From Nitrososphaeraceae archaeon (GTDB lineage Archaea; Thermoproteota; Nitrososphaeria; Nitrososphaerales; Nitrososphaeraceae): a stretch of 64,000 nt of DNA. This document shows positions 9,076-18,886 of the stretch, in pieces (position 1 is the first letter of the stretch; every line of letters begins with the position of its first letter). The notes below the pieces were generated by a model. That model saw only the letters and a program-made list of their open reading frames with translations, did no database searches and was not told the DNA's origin. The DNA is taken from positions 434,001 to 498,000 of the forward strand of contig JALDRC010000001.1 in NCBI GenBank assembly GCA_031316115.1, in the 5' to 3' direction. The translations under genes were made by a program, and so were the position numbers.

Positions 9076-9657
9076 TTATGACGCACCAACCCTACATTCT
9101 TCACAAATAAAGGTTCCATCACCATATTCTAATAAATCAGACCATTCCCCACACTCATCACAATAACCAGAAATATTCCCTCGTGTTCTTCCAACTTCTC
9201 CTCTCAACAGAGCTGATTTTTCCGAAACTACGTCTATTAATTCTGGAGTTACAGCAATTACATCGGAAGCAGAAATGATTCCTACTACCTTCTCTTTGTA
9301 GACTACACCAAGTCTTTTGATGTTATGTTTTCTAAAAAGTCTTGCTGCTTCTGTTATTGTGGCTTCTCCTTCAATAGTGTGTAATTTTTTCATTATTTCT
9401 GAAGCGTTTATTGAACTAGGTGGAATATCTTTGGATAAACCATCCGAAACTACATCCCAATCTGTTACAATACCTACTGGCTTGTCTCCTTCCAATATAA
9501 CAATGCTCCCAATTCTCTCCTGTTTCATCTTTTCAGAGATTTGTTTAAGATTTGAATTAGGGGAAGCTGAAATTATCGGGCTATTCATTATATCTCGTAC
9601 CAGGACCTTTGTATTCATATTAGCGTCCCGATGCTTACTTTTTAAACGTTCATCCAC
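9076..9657 (-). CDS. CBS-domain pair protein with C-terminal zinc ribbon
   Basis: Two CBS domains (about 18-75 and 85-140) form a Bateman module that in this family binds adenosyl ligands. Typical strings are IGSIVILEGDKPVGIVTDWDVV and RLGVVYKEKVVGIISASDV. A zinc ribbon follows at the C-terminus, with C166-x2-C169 and C185-x2-C188. The gene lies 27 bases downstream of rqcH on the same strand, so the two are probably one transcript, which hints at a link with ribosome quality control or energy sensing; that link is inference. The length of 193 residues agrees with archaeal CBS-ZnR proteins. Confidence 0.85.
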   Translation of the reverse strand: MDERLKSKHRDANMNTKVLVRDIMNSPIISASPNSNLKQISEKMKQERIGSIVILEGDKPVGIVTDWDVVSDGLSKDIPPSSINASEIMKKLHTIEGEATITEAARLFRKHNIKRLGVVYKEKVVGIISASDVIAVTPELIDVVSEKSALLRGEVGRTRGNISGYCDECGEWSDLLEYGDGTFICEECRVGAS

Positions 9658-9684
9658 GTGTTTTATTTGGGTTTCTTGGTTTAA

Positions 9685-11691
9685 TTACTTTACTGCCGAA
9701 TATGTTGAGAATATCTCTTCATATTGCCCTCCTTTTTCTATGGAAATTATTTTGATTTTGCCAGGGGGAAATAGTCTTATTATGTCATCTAAAGGCATAC
9801 TCTTTAAAAATATAATCAACTCTTCAACAATAGCATGATTTTTAATATTTTCTAAAAATCGAATAAAATCGGTTTTTATCTTCTTTGCTGCGTTCATAGG
9901 ATCAAGACCTCCAGGCAATAAAATCCCGTAAATCATAGATTTTCTTTCAATTGAAACTTGAGGACCGCAAATGAAATTGAATGAGTTTTGATCTTTAGAT
10001 AGACCGATAGCTAACTTCAATCCCATTCCTTTAATAAAATTTCTTTTTCCCTCTATTACAAATGATCCTTTTGGTAGGAATTGACCTGTTGGAGCACCTT
10101 TTTTAACTTGTTCCGGGAAAATCCAATAGGAATCTGCGGCAGATAAACCTTCGCGCCAAGCTCTACTGAATGAAACCGTTGCTATTGCCGTGTCAATAAG
10201 ATTTTGATTTTCATTATGAATATTTAAATTTGCTCTTAAATTTTTAATTAAAAAAAAAGGCGATCCATGAATTTCTGCATGAAATACAATATCTTGTTCG
10301 GTCATATGTTTTCTAATTATTGCGGAATTAGAAGAAGCATCCCTTCCTCCAATGGCTAAATATCCTTCAGGAGTAAAAAACCAACGATATCTTTCAAACC
10401 ATTCTTTTGTTTTATGTTTTTTAGTTTTAATGTTTTTCTCCATTTTTACTGTTTGTCTCTTTAGCTCGTCTATTTTTTCCAATATTTTTGATCTCAAATA
10501 ATCGATTTTTTCACTTCCTCGCTCTAGTTCTTTTGCTCTAATAAATAGATTAGAGGAAAGCTTAGGTAAGTTTTCTTCGAGAGGAATTTTCTCATCTGTT
10601 ATATTCAAATATTTTTTTCCTTTTTCAAGTATAATCTCAGTAGAGTGTTTTTTTAATAAACTATTAAATTCAGAGGGACTAGTTGGTGAAACGTACATTA
10701 ATTCTGATGCTAATTTCCTTATGGCATTAGATTTCGATAGAACATGTTGTTTTGCTTTGTCCTGTTCTGCAAGATCATGCGTAAATACAGAAATTTTTTG
10801 TTGTATTTCTTCAGTATAGACCTTTTTACCAGCATTTACTATTTCGTTTGAGAGAACTTTGTCTACTCCTTCCATGAAAGATTTTGAAGGAACAGTAATG
10901 AAATCACCAATATTAAATAATTTTTTATGTAGGACTTCCACGGGATTATTATTACTATCAAAAAGTATGACTGGTTCATGCATATCTTCATTCATAATTT
11001 CATTAATTAACTCTCGAATTGTATTATAGAGGGTAAAAAGTTCTCTTTCAGATAACTCCCCTATTTTTTTTGATGGTACTTCAGCACGTATTAGTATCTC
11101 CTCTACAAATTTCCTTGGAATTGAAAATATCTGCCCTAAAAATCGCGCTACATTGAGATTCCTGTTTTCATTAGTTATATTGGATTGAATATCTGAGATA
11201 GATATCTTGAATATATCAGATCCTCTGCTAGGAGGAAGTACATATTTCATGCCAATTCTCAATGTCCTGTGTCGAACTTCGATTGGATAAAGAAGAAAAA
11301 TAATGTTCATACTTTCATCGCATAAAATAATATTGCCATTTCCAAAAAATTCACATATCAAAAATCTGGTTCTGTTATCATAATGTGTAAATTTCATCAT
11401 TATAATTCTCTCTGAACCCAATTGTTCAATGGATATTATTTTAGATCGTTCCAGTTCTTTTTTAATATTTCTCGCTAAAACATTTTCCTCTATTTGTTTA
11501 AAGCTAGTTTTTGAGAGCCATATACCTTTAGTTGAAATTATTAAGAGTATTTCAGGATACGTGGAATGATGGAATTTTATAATTATGGTATCCTTGGTAA
11601 CTCCGGTTATTTGGCTCACATAATATCCATTGATTATTATATGATTGATATGATTTACTAAGTAACGTAATTCTAGACTAGATAACTGCAT
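9685..11691 (-). CDS. rqcH: Archaeal RqcH/NEMF (NFACT) ribosome quality control factor
   Basis: RqcH binds stalled large ribosomal subunits and, in characterised homologues, recruits tRNA for C-terminal tailing of nascent chains. The 668 residues follow the NFACT plan: an N-terminal NFACT-N domain, helix-hairpin-helix and coiled-coil region (coil about 385-430, ELERGSEKIDYLRSKI), and an NFACT-R domain with GGRDASSN (448-455), HAEIHGSPFFLIKN (471-484) and KKGAPTGQFLPKGSFVI (from about 530). It is divergent from the 103-aa membrane protein gene and precedes the CBS/zinc-ribbon gene. Older annotations call it fibronectin-binding protein A-like. Confidence 0.9.
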   Translation of the reverse strand: MQLSSLELRYLVNHINHIIINGYYVSQITGVTKDTIIIKFHHSTYPEILLIISTKGIWLSKTSFKQIEENVLARNIKKELERSKIISIEQLGSERIIMMKFTHYDNRTRFLICEFFGNGNIILCDESMNIIFLLYPIEVRHRTLRIGMKYVLPPSRGSDIFKISISDIQSNITNENRNLNVARFLGQIFSIPRKFVEEILIRAEVPSKKIGELSERELFTLYNTIRELINEIMNEDMHEPVILFDSNNNPVEVLHKKLFNIGDFITVPSKSFMEGVDKVLSNEIVNAGKKVYTEEIQQKISVFTHDLAEQDKAKQHVLSKSNAIRKLASELMYVSPTSPSEFNSLLKKHSTEIILEKGKKYLNITDEKIPLEENLPKLSSNLFIRAKELERGSEKIDYLRSKILEKIDELKRQTVKMEKNIKTKKHKTKEWFERYRWFFTPEGYLAIGGRDASSNSAIIRKHMTEQDIVFHAEIHGSPFFLIKNLRANLNIHNENQNLIDTAIATVSFSRAWREGLSAADSYWIFPEQVKKGAPTGQFLPKGSFVIEGKRNFIKGMGLKLAIGLSKDQNSFNFICGPQVSIERKSMIYGILLPGGLDPMNAAKKIKTDFIRFLENIKNHAIVEELIIFLKSMPLDDIIRLFPPGKIKIISIEKGGQYEEIFSTYSAVK

Positions 11692-11780
11692 TATAAGTTA
11701 GATGAGAATAGCTAAATATTAACTAAAAAATAAAAAAATGCCTTCTTGTAACCGGAAGGAATTAAACTTGGTTACATTTA

Positions 11781-12092
11781 ATGAAAATAAATCCATTGGA
11801 GTTAATAGATAAGATTTACTACATGAGAGCAATTTTTGGAATTATTGCAGGTATAACATTAGGGTCGGTAATTTCACCAGGAACATCACAGGAAGCAATT
11901 TTGGGATTGGTAATAGTTATAGGTATTTTCTTTTATATGATTTCATATTTTGCGGCAAGGAAAATAGCATTAGATGACACAAAAATTGAAAAGAAAAAAT
12001 TCATTACGAATGGTATATTTCCTTATATGTTTCTCCTATTGTTATTCATGATAATGATCTATACTGGTTTGCATCAATCATTGGCACTATGA
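11781..12092 (+). CDS. Small integral membrane protein, three TM segments (EMC6-like?)
   Basis: The 103 residues contain three hydrophobic spans (about 15-33, 38-58 and 78-96). A conserved-looking MRAIFGIIAGITLG opens the first, and a charged loop KIALDDTKIEKKKF lies before the third. Size and topology resemble archaeal proteins related to subunit 6 of the eukaryotic ER membrane complex, but this is a pattern impression only. The stop codon overlaps the ATG of cbiT by four bases (ATGA), so the genes are translationally coupled. Confidence 0.65.
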   Translation: MKINPLELIDKIYYMRAIFGIIAGITLGSVISPGTSQEAILGLVIVIGIFFYMISYFAARKIALDDTKIEKKKFITNGIFPYMFLLLLFMIMIYTGLHQSLAL

Positions 12093-12691
12093 AGGTAAAT
12101 ATGTTATGGAATTATAAAACAACTGGAATACCAGATGAATTATTTTTAAGAGCAGAACTGGTACCAATAACCAAAGAGGAAATTCGAGCAATAGTATTAA
12201 GTAAGCTTAGATTAAAAGAAACTGATTCAATAATTGATATAGGATGTGGAAGCGGCAGTATAACTGTTGAATTATGTTTACAGTGTACTAAGGGGAATGT
12301 TTATGCAGTAGACATGGATAAAAAAGCATTAGATTTAACAAAAAAAAATCTAGATCGATTTAGAGTAAATGCAATATTGAGATATGGAAAGTTTCAAGAT
12401 ATAATCGATTCATTTCCTACTGTGAATGGAATAGTTATTGGAGGAACAAATGGAGAGATTGAATATATAATAGAAAGATCTATAAACAAACTTGAAAAGG
12501 AAGGTAGATTAGTAATAACTACAATACAGATAGACACTATGTATAGAGGAATTAAATCCGTAAAAGAGTCTAATCTTCTCAAAGATCTAGACTTTACTCA
12601 AATTTCTGTTTTGAAAGGAAAAAATACTCCTACTGGTACAATGATGTTGGCCCGCAATCCAGTATTAATAATTTCTGCCACGAAGAAGTAA
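12089..12691 (+). CDS. cbiT: Cobalt-precorrin-6B C15-methyltransferase (decarboxylating)
   Basis: CbiT methylates C15 and decarboxylates the acetate side chain in cobalamin synthesis. The 200-residue protein has the SAM-binding motif DIGCGSGSITVE at 50-61 and the family opening GIPDELF...PITKEEIRAIVLSKL (13-40). NGIVIGGTNGEIEYII corresponds to the later core strand. The size matches stand-alone archaeal CbiT (about 190-200). It is followed by cbiL and cbiF in the same direction. Confidence 0.9.
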   Translation: MKVNMLWNYKTTGIPDELFLRAELVPITKEEIRAIVLSKLRLKETDSIIDIGCGSGSITVELCLQCTKGNVYAVDMDKKALDLTKKNLDRFRVNAILRYGKFQDIIDSFPTVNGIVIGGTNGEIEYIIERSINKLEKEGRLVITTIQIDTMYRGIKSVKESNLLKDLDFTQISVLKGKNTPTGTMMLARNPVLIISATKK

Positions 12692-12740
12692 GTTAAGGTA
12701 TCTTCCATGATTTAAATAACTCGTATTTGAATAAATTTCG

Positions 12741-13466
12741 ATGAAACTTTTCTGTATTGGTTGTGGTCCTGGAGATCCAGATCTATTAACTTTAAAAGCT
12801 TTAAATCTTATTAAAGATGCTGAAGTAATTTTTGTTCCGACATCTAGGCCTAATAAAGAAAGCATTGTTCTGTCCATAGTTCAAAAATTCATTATGAGCA
12901 AGACTCAAATCAAAAATTTAATTTTTCCGATGGTAAAAAATAGAGATTCATTGCAAGATCAATGGAAATATAATGCAGAAGAAATTGCAAAGGTAGTTCG
13001 TGAGGGAAAAAGAACCATCTATTTAACAGTTGGTGATCCATCCCTGTATAGTACCTGGATATATATACATCGGGAAATTAGAAAAAATCATTCGGATATA
13101 GAAATTGAAATAATCCCAGGCATTACTTCAATTTTTGCATTTGCAGCCGAAGCAAGATTAAGTCTAGTTGAAGGAGATGAAACTCTTTCGATTGTTCCTG
13201 CGTGTTATGACTTAAATAAAGTAAAAAAAACAGTAATGAGTTCAGACACAATAGTTTTCCTTAAAGATGGAAGATATTTTGATAATGTAATAGAAATGCT
13301 ATCTGATGTAGGATTTACTGATGACTCTCAAATTGCAATCGCCACAGATGTATCTACAAATAAGAACACATTAGAAATGAAAACCCTTGGAACGATAAAA
13401 GGTAAAAAACAACAAAATCAAAAATATTTTTCAATAATGGTAGTCAAAAGAAATGATAGAAAGTAA
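12741..13466 (+). CDS. cbiL: Cobalt-precorrin-2 / precorrin-2 C20-methyltransferase
   Basis: It transfers a methyl group to C20 of precorrin-2. The tetrapyrrole methylase signatures are CIGCGPGDPDLLTLKA (5-20), LTVGDPSLYSTW (95-106) and IPGITSIFAFAAEA (about 122). The VGDPSLYST form is typical of CbiL/CobI. At 241 residues it has the family length. An AT-rich, TATA-like stretch (gatttaaataac, near 12709) lies about 30 bases before the ATG, which would give a nearly leaderless mRNA. Its end overlaps cbiF by 14 bases. Confidence 0.92.
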   Translation: MKLFCIGCGPGDPDLLTLKALNLIKDAEVIFVPTSRPNKESIVLSIVQKFIMSKTQIKNLIFPMVKNRDSLQDQWKYNAEEIAKVVREGKRTIYLTVGDPSLYSTWIYIHREIRKNHSDIEIEIIPGITSIFAFAAEARLSLVEGDETLSIVPACYDLNKVKKTVMSSDTIVFLKDGRYFDNVIEMLSDVGFTDDSQIAIATDVSTNKNTLEMKTLGTIKGKKQQNQKYFSIMVVKRNDRK

Positions 13467-14238
13467 TACAGTTTATTTTGTGGGTTCTGGTCCTGGGGAT
13501 CCCGAGTTGATCACTCTAAAGGCGAAGAGAATATTAGAGAAAGCGGATATAGTAATTTATTCTGGATCATTGTTAAATCCTGAGATTTTAAGTTATACAA
13601 AAAAAGATGTAAGGTTATTCGACGCAGCGTTACTGAATAGAGAAGAAATTTTTAAAATTTTAAGAGACAACACCAAGAATGGTAAATTGGCTATAAGATT
13701 TCATGATGGCGATCCTGGATTATTTAGTACAATCAGAGAACAAATTGATAAGTTAGAGAAGGAAGGTATAAAATGTAGAGTAATTCCTGGCATTACTGCA
13801 ATACTTGGAGCGGCATCATCTATTAACCTGGAATTAACATTACCTGGTATAACTCAAACTGTGATCATAACAAGGGCTGAATTTAGAACAGCAGTACCAG
13901 AGAGAGAAAAAATAGCTGAATTAGCAAAACATGGCGCTACAATGGTTTTTTATTTAAGCGTTCATTTAATAGACAGAATTGTAGCTGAATTATTGAAAGG
14001 AGGAACATATACTACAAAAACTCCTGTTGTAATTATTTATAAAGCTACTTGGAAAGAAGAAAGAATAATCAAGGGAACTTTAGAAGATATAATACAAAAA
14101 ACGTTAAAAGAAAAAATCATAAAAACTGCTATAATAATAGTAGGAGAGGTTATTGAACCTTCAAGTTATAAGTTTTCGAAGGTATATGATTCTCAATTTA
14201 CTCATGGATACAGAAAGGGAATGACACGAAAATATTGA
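13453..14238 (+). CDS. cbiF: Cobalt-precorrin-4 / precorrin-4 C11-methyltransferase
   Basis: It methylates C11 of the contracted corrin ring. The 261 residues contain VGSGPGDPELITLKA (10-24), IRFHDGDPGLFSTI (about 75-88), and IPGITAILGAASSINLELTL followed by TQTVIITRAE. The last stretch distinguishes CbiF/CobM from the other methylases. The ATG lies inside the last codons of cbiL, a sign of coupled translation. cbiT, cbiL and cbiF form one compact cobalamin locus. Confidence 0.93.
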   Translation: MIESNTVYFVGSGPGDPELITLKAKRILEKADIVIYSGSLLNPEILSYTKKDVRLFDAALLNREEIFKILRDNTKNGKLAIRFHDGDPGLFSTIREQIDKLEKEGIKCRVIPGITAILGAASSINLELTLPGITQTVIITRAEFRTAVPEREKIAELAKHGATMVFYLSVHLIDRIVAELLKGGTYTTKTPVVIIYKATWKEERIIKGTLEDIIQKTLKEKIIKTAIIIVGEVIEPSSYKFSKVYDSQFTHGYRKGMTRKY

Positions 14239-14253
14239 TCATTACACCTTAAA

Positions 14254-14955
14254 TTATATCCTCGCGTAATTACCATGTCTTTTTATATATTCAATATGAA
14301 TCTTGTATTGGGGATCATATTTTTTTACAATTTCCCAAAAATTAGCAGAATGATTAAATTCCTTGATATGAGCTAATTCGTGAATTAAGATATAATCTAT
14401 TATTTCAATAGGAAAGGCACTCAGGTAAAGACTAAAATTAAGATTGTTATTACTCGAACAGCTTCCCCAAACAGTAGAATTATCTTTAACTCTTACTCTA
14501 TTGAAATCAACTTTCATTTGTTTATTAAGTTCTGGAAGCCTCTCATTGATTATTTTATTTGTTTGTTCCCTATACCAATTTTTAATAATAGTTTTATAGT
14601 TTCTCTTGTTATTTACATGAAACGTTATCTTCTTTAAAGATTCAGAAAAAATTACCGTTTCATTATATGATTTAATAATATTGAGATAAAACTTTTTGCC
14701 TATGAATAGTATATATTTCTCTTCGTATCTTTTTGCATATTCAAAATTATTTTTTTTGTATCGATGATAATTTTTGGATATCCATATTCTATTTTCGTCC
14801 AAAAATTTTGTTAAACAATAGTCAGGTATTTTCTTCGGTACCGTAATAAAAAAACCATGGATATTAGCAGTTAGAGATATTTTGGATGCTCGATTTGATA
14901 TTCTTTTTTTTAAAAATATATGTTCTTTTCCTGAAATTAAAAAAGGAATCAGCAT
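14254..14955 (-). CDS. YgjP-like metallopeptidase-domain protein (DUF45)
   Basis: The C-terminal half carries a zinc-protease motif: H192-E-L-A-H196 and a third likely ligand H202 in EFNHSANFW. WGSCSSNNNLNFS (from 163) precedes it, as in the YgjP/WLM superfamily. The total of 233 residues agrees with this family, whose physiological role is largely unknown. It sits 16 bases downstream of cdc48 on the same strand and may be transcribed with it, which would suit a role in protein quality control; that is inference. Confidence 0.85.
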   Translation of the reverse strand: MLIPFLISGKEHIFLKKRISNRASKISLTANIHGFFITVPKKIPDYCLTKFLDENRIWISKNYHRYKKNNFEYAKRYEEKYILFIGKKFYLNIIKSYNETVIFSESLKKITFHVNNKRNYKTIIKNWYREQTNKIINERLPELNKQMKVDFNRVRVKDNSTVWGSCSSNNNLNFSLYLSAFPIEIIDYILIHELAHIKEFNHSANFWEIVKKYDPQYKIHIEYIKRHGNYARI

Positions 14956-14971
14956 TACAATATTTGAATGG

Positions 14972-17281
14972 TTATCTATACTGTACTAGTCCACTTTTCA
15001 TTCCAGGTTTCATCTCTCTCTGATTCTTTACCTTTCTTACTGCATCCTCAAAGTGATGCATTGTTACTTTAGCTTCCATAGCATGTTTTGATGCTTCTTC
15101 TGGTGTCGGATATTTTGCAATATATTCATGCAGTACAAGAGATATAGCGGTATTTACAACAGCTGCAACATCTGCTCCACTAAAGCTATCAGTAATTTCT
15201 GCTATACGTTTTAGGTCCAGATCATTGCTAACAGGTTTTCCTTGGATATTAAGATCCAATATTCTCTCTCTTGTCTTGACATCTGGATTTGGAACATAAA
15301 CTATCTTATCAAATCTTCCTGGTCTCAGTAGGGCAGGATCAATCATATCTGCACGATTAGTAGCAGCAAGAACGACAACACCAGACAAGGCTTGAATACC
15401 ATCCATTTCGGTTAGTAATTGAGAAACCATTCTCTCTGTGCTTGCATGACCAGCTCCTTCTAGTCCTCTGATTGGAGCTATAGAATCTACTTCATCAAAG
15501 AATATAACACAAGGTGAAGCCTGTCTTGCACGTCTAAAGATTTCACGTATACCTTTTTCAGATTCTCCTACCCATTTTGACAAAAGTTCTGGGCCTTTAA
15601 CACTTATGAAGTTGGCTTCCGATTCTGTTGCAACTGCTTTAGCTAACATGGTCTTGCCTGTTCCAGATGGACCATGTAATAGCACACCTTTTGGTATTGT
15701 ATGTCCAAGTTTGTTATACATATCTGGAAAACGCATGGGCCATTCTACTGCTTCCTGTAGTTCATGTTTAACTTCTTCTAGACCACCTATTTCTGACCAA
15801 TGTACGTCTGGGGGTTCCAGATAAACTTCTCTCATAGCTGATGGCAATACATCTTTTATAGCATGTTCAAAATCACTCATGGTTATGATTAGTTTGTTCA
15901 ATACGTCTGGTGCTAGTTTTTCGTCTTCCAAATTAAGTTGTGGGAGAAGACGTCTAAGGCATTTCATTGCTGCTTCTTTGCATAGATATTCTAGATCAGC
16001 TCCAACAAATCCATGAGTTATTCCTGCAATCTTGTCTTGATCTACATCTGTATCAAGTGGCATGTTACGAGTATGGATTTGTAAAATCTCAAGTCTACCT
16101 CGTTTGTCTGGAACCTTTATCTCGATCTCTCTATCAAACCTTCCTGGACGTCTTAGTGCTTGGTCTAGTGCATTTGGTCTGTTTGTTGCCGCTATTACGA
16201 TAACTTTACCTCTTGCTTCAAGACCGTCCATTAAGGATAACAATTGTGATACAACTCTTCTTTCTACCTCTCCTGTTACTTCCTCTCTTTTTGGAGCAAT
16301 AGAATCTATCTCGTCAACAAACATTATAGAAGGAGCTTTTTCTTTTGCTTCTTTGAATATCTCTCTAAGACGAGCTTCAGATTCACCGTAGAATTTGCTC
16401 ATGATTTCTGGACCAGAGATACTGATGAAATGAGAGTTACTTTCATTGGCAACTGCCTTTGCCAAAAGTGTCTTGCCTGTTCCAGGTGGTCCATGTAATA
16501 GTACACCTTTTGGAGCTTCTATTCCAAGTTTCTCAAATATTTCGGGATGTCTTAATGGAAGTTCAATCATTTCTCGTACTTTTTGTATCTCTTCTCTTAA
16601 CCCACCAATATCTTCATATGTAACTTGAGGGACTCCACGGAGGGTTTCGCCTTTTTCTGCGATATGAAATATAGTTTTTTGAGTTACAAGTACAGCGTCT
16701 GCATTGGCAGGGGATACACCAATAACTTGGAATGTTAGACGTCCTCCAAAATATGGAACCATGACATTATCTCCCTTAATAATTGGAACACTTTCTAATG
16801 CGTCAGCAAGATAGCGTTCATCTATTGGGGGAATAGCTTCAAGAGGAGCTACAATTGCTTTTTCAGCTGGAACTGCTTTTATCTTTCTTACTATAACATT
16901 ATCACCTATAGCAATTCCAGAATTATTTCTTACAAGACCATCAATTCTTATAATGCCTTTTCCTTCGTCTGAAGGATAAAGTGGTAAACACTTTGCAGTG
17001 GTTCTACGTTTGCCCCTGATTTCTATGACATCACCAGTAGAAACAGCTAAAGAATCCATAGTATCATAATCAATTCGAGCAATGCCACGACCTACATCAC
17101 GTGTGTAAGCCTCTAGTACTTTAAGAGAAGCACTATGATCAGGTAGTCCACCGCTACCACCGCCACCGGAAGGTCCTCCTGCAATACTACTTCCGCCTCC
17201 GCCTTTATTGTTGGCGCTTCCTCCTGTTCCTCCTACACCTCCGGAACTGCTAACACCACTGTCTGGCAAATTACTATTCAC
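14972..17281 (-). CDS. cdc48: Cdc48/VCP-type AAA+ ATPase
   Basis: A hexameric unfoldase that remodels or extracts proteins. Domains in order: a Gly/Ser-rich tail (1-48), the CDC48 N-domain (about 52-215), AAA1 with Walker A GPPGTGKT (264-271) and Walker B IMFVDEID (319-326), and AAA2 with GPSGTGKT (537-544) and IFFDEVD (593-599). Arginine-finger segments ([21 protein letters not shown]) are present in both rings. The 769 residues slightly exceed the usual 730-750 because of the N-terminal tail, which is locally GC-rich in an AT-rich genome. The C-terminus ends in VQYR, close to but not a clear HbYX proteasome-docking motif. An internal start after the tail cannot be excluded. Confidence 0.95.
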   Translation of the reverse strand: MNSNLPDSGVSSSGGVGGTGGSANNKGGGGSSIAGGPSGGGGSGGLPDHSASLKVLEAYTRDVGRGIARIDYDTMDSLAVSTGDVIEIRGKRRTTAKCLPLYPSDEGKGIIRIDGLVRNNSGIAIGDNVIVRKIKAVPAEKAIVAPLEAIPPIDERYLADALESVPIIKGDNVMVPYFGGRLTFQVIGVSPANADAVLVTQKTIFHIAEKGETLRGVPQVTYEDIGGLREEIQKVREMIELPLRHPEIFEKLGIEAPKGVLLHGPPGTGKTLLAKAVANESNSHFISISGPEIMSKFYGESEARLREIFKEAKEKAPSIMFVDEIDSIAPKREEVTGEVERRVVSQLLSLMDGLEARGKVIVIAATNRPNALDQALRRPGRFDREIEIKVPDKRGRLEILQIHTRNMPLDTDVDQDKIAGITHGFVGADLEYLCKEAAMKCLRRLLPQLNLEDEKLAPDVLNKLIITMSDFEHAIKDVLPSAMREVYLEPPDVHWSEIGGLEEVKHELQEAVEWPMRFPDMYNKLGHTIPKGVLLHGPSGTGKTMLAKAVATESEANFISVKGPELLSKWVGESEKGIREIFRRARQASPCVIFFDEVDSIAPIRGLEGAGHASTERMVSQLLTEMDGIQALSGVVVLAATNRADMIDPALLRPGRFDKIVYVPNPDVKTRERILDLNIQGKPVSNDLDLKRIAEITDSFSGADVAAVVNTAISLVLHEYIAKYPTPEEASKHAMEAKVTMHHFEDAVRKVKNQREMKPGMKSGLVQYR

Positions 17282-17425
17282 GTCAAATAATTTGAAATGA
17301 CTACATATACATTTTTTCTTTTAGTAATATTTCTAGAAAAAAATAACTATAAGATAAAGTAACTAGATGATAGTTATTAATATTACAATTATAGTGAAAA
17401 TTTTATTATAGGGTAAATTACAGAA

Positions 17426-18847
17426 GTGGTATTGGAGATATTAAATTATACACTGTATATTATTCTATTAACGTTTTGGTTTTCAACAATTCCTGTAGCA
17501 TTTTTAACATTAATTAGGTTTATAAGAAACAGAAATATCCTCATAGAAAAAGATCTTCGGAGAATATACAATGATCCTATTATTATTTTTCAAATTACAA
17601 CTCGATCAGCAACAAAAACAAAAGTAGTAGAAAGAGGAATTCGATCTATCATATCAGCATCGAGAGAAGTCAATTACAAGAATTATAAAATTTCTATAGT
17701 CACAGAAGATGAAAATGATCGAACAAATTTTAATCAATTAAAAAATTCTGAAATAATTGTTGTAAAAAGAAGTTATAAAACCAATGCAATTAAGAAAGCA
17801 AGAGCTCTTCAATATGCAGTAGATTATAGAAGAAACAAAGGAGAAAATACTAAAAAAATTTGGATATTTCATATGGATGATGAAAGCTATGTTACCAATC
17901 AAACTTTATTGTCTTTATTAAAATACATTAGAGAAGGAAGAGGGGTAGCATCAGAAGGACCAATAGTATATCCGTTGAAATTTGATAATGCAAATCCGGT
18001 TACTGCTCTGGCAGAATCTGTAAGACCATTTGGTTGCTATGATTGTGTCTCGCAGATGACAAACCCTCCTCCACTCCATTTACATGGAAGTAATCTACTC
18101 GTAAGATCAGATGTAGAAGATATGATAGGATGGAATTTTGGTGAAACACTAGCAGAGGATCAGGTTTTTGGATATAAGATTTATGAAAAATTCGGAGTAA
18201 ATGGGTTAGGCTGGCACGGAGGTATTCTTTTAGAACAGCCACCTTTAAATATTAAAGACCACTTCATGCAGAGAAGAAGATGGATTTTAGGATCATTACA
18301 AAATATCAATAGATTCCCTTTCTGGCATAAATTTAAGCTGGGTTTTAAATTAGCTAGCTATTTTATGGGATTTATTTCAGGCATGCTATCAACTATATTA
18401 TATGTTAGTACTTTTGTGCCAATGGTAATCACATCAGTTCAAGTATTAATTGAAAAAAGTGAATACAATCCATTAACATGGGGTCAATATCTTATTTCTT
18501 CTTTTTTCCCCTTTGTTTTTCCGCAAACTACCAATTACTTAAACTCAATCGCAGCCAATCACATTTATAATCCGGTAGATTTAGGATCATTCGCCTTATT
18601 ATTGCTATTTCCTTACATTATGTGGTTATTATCATATCAAATAGGATTAACATTAAATTTAAGATATAATAATTATAGGATAGTTAAAAGAATTAGTTTA
18701 CATAGTTATGCGTTAGTGTTATCTATTTTATTAGGTTTGCTCGAAACTTTTCCTGCGTTTGTTGCAATACTAGAATATCAAGTAAGAAAAAGAGTTAAAA
18801 CTATAGAAGGATTACCTAATTATGATTTTTATGTTGTAAACAAATGA
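17426..18847 (+). CDS. Membrane glycosyltransferase, family 2 (egghead-like)
   Basis: A processive-type GT2 enzyme anchored in the membrane. It has one N-terminal TM span (about 8-30), then the catalytic domain with the acidic motif MDDE (150-153), LAEDQ (232-236, the general-base region) and QRRRW (272-276). Several TM spans follow in the last 170 residues. DDE, AED and QRRRW together define cellulose-synthase/egghead-type transferases that act on nucleotide sugars. The start is a GTG at 17426, with a TTG two codons later as an alternative. Acceptor and product are unknown; a role in surface glycan or lipid glycosylation is likely. A small membrane-protein gene follows after 39 bases. Confidence 0.85.
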   Translation: MVLEILNYTLYIILLTFWFSTIPVAFLTLIRFIRNRNILIEKDLRRIYNDPIIIFQITTRSATKTKVVERGIRSIISASREVNYKNYKISIVTEDENDRTNFNQLKNSEIIVVKRSYKTNAIKKARALQYAVDYRRNKGENTKKIWIFHMDDESYVTNQTLLSLLKYIREGRGVASEGPIVYPLKFDNANPVTALAESVRPFGCYDCVSQMTNPPPLHLHGSNLLVRSDVEDMIGWNFGETLAEDQVFGYKIYEKFGVNGLGWHGGILLEQPPLNIKDHFMQRRRWILGSLQNINRFPFWHKFKLGFKLASYFMGFISGMLSTILYVSTFVPMVITSVQVLIEKSEYNPLTWGQYLISSFFPFVFPQTTNYLNSIAANHIYNPVDLGSFALLLLFPYIMWLLSYQIGLTLNLRYNNYRIVKRISLHSYALVLSILLGLLETFPAFVAILEYQVRKRVKTIEGLPNYDFYVVNK

Positions 18848-18886
18848 TAATAGTTGATGTCCAAAGATAACTTTCTGTTAAAGTAG

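Noticed and set aside
14972-14990. HbYX proteasome-docking motif at the Cdc48 C-terminus
   Set aside because: The end reads VQYR; the residue before Tyr is Gln, not hydrophobic, so the motif is not met.
15606-16628. Several open frames antisense to cdc48
   Set aside because: They arise from the codon bias of cdc48 on the other strand; the conserved AAA motifs are all on the minus strand.
17200-17281. Gly/Ser-coding stretch considered as a tandem repeat or foreign insert
   Set aside because: Codons vary and no exact repeat unit recurs; treated as a low-complexity tail of cdc48.
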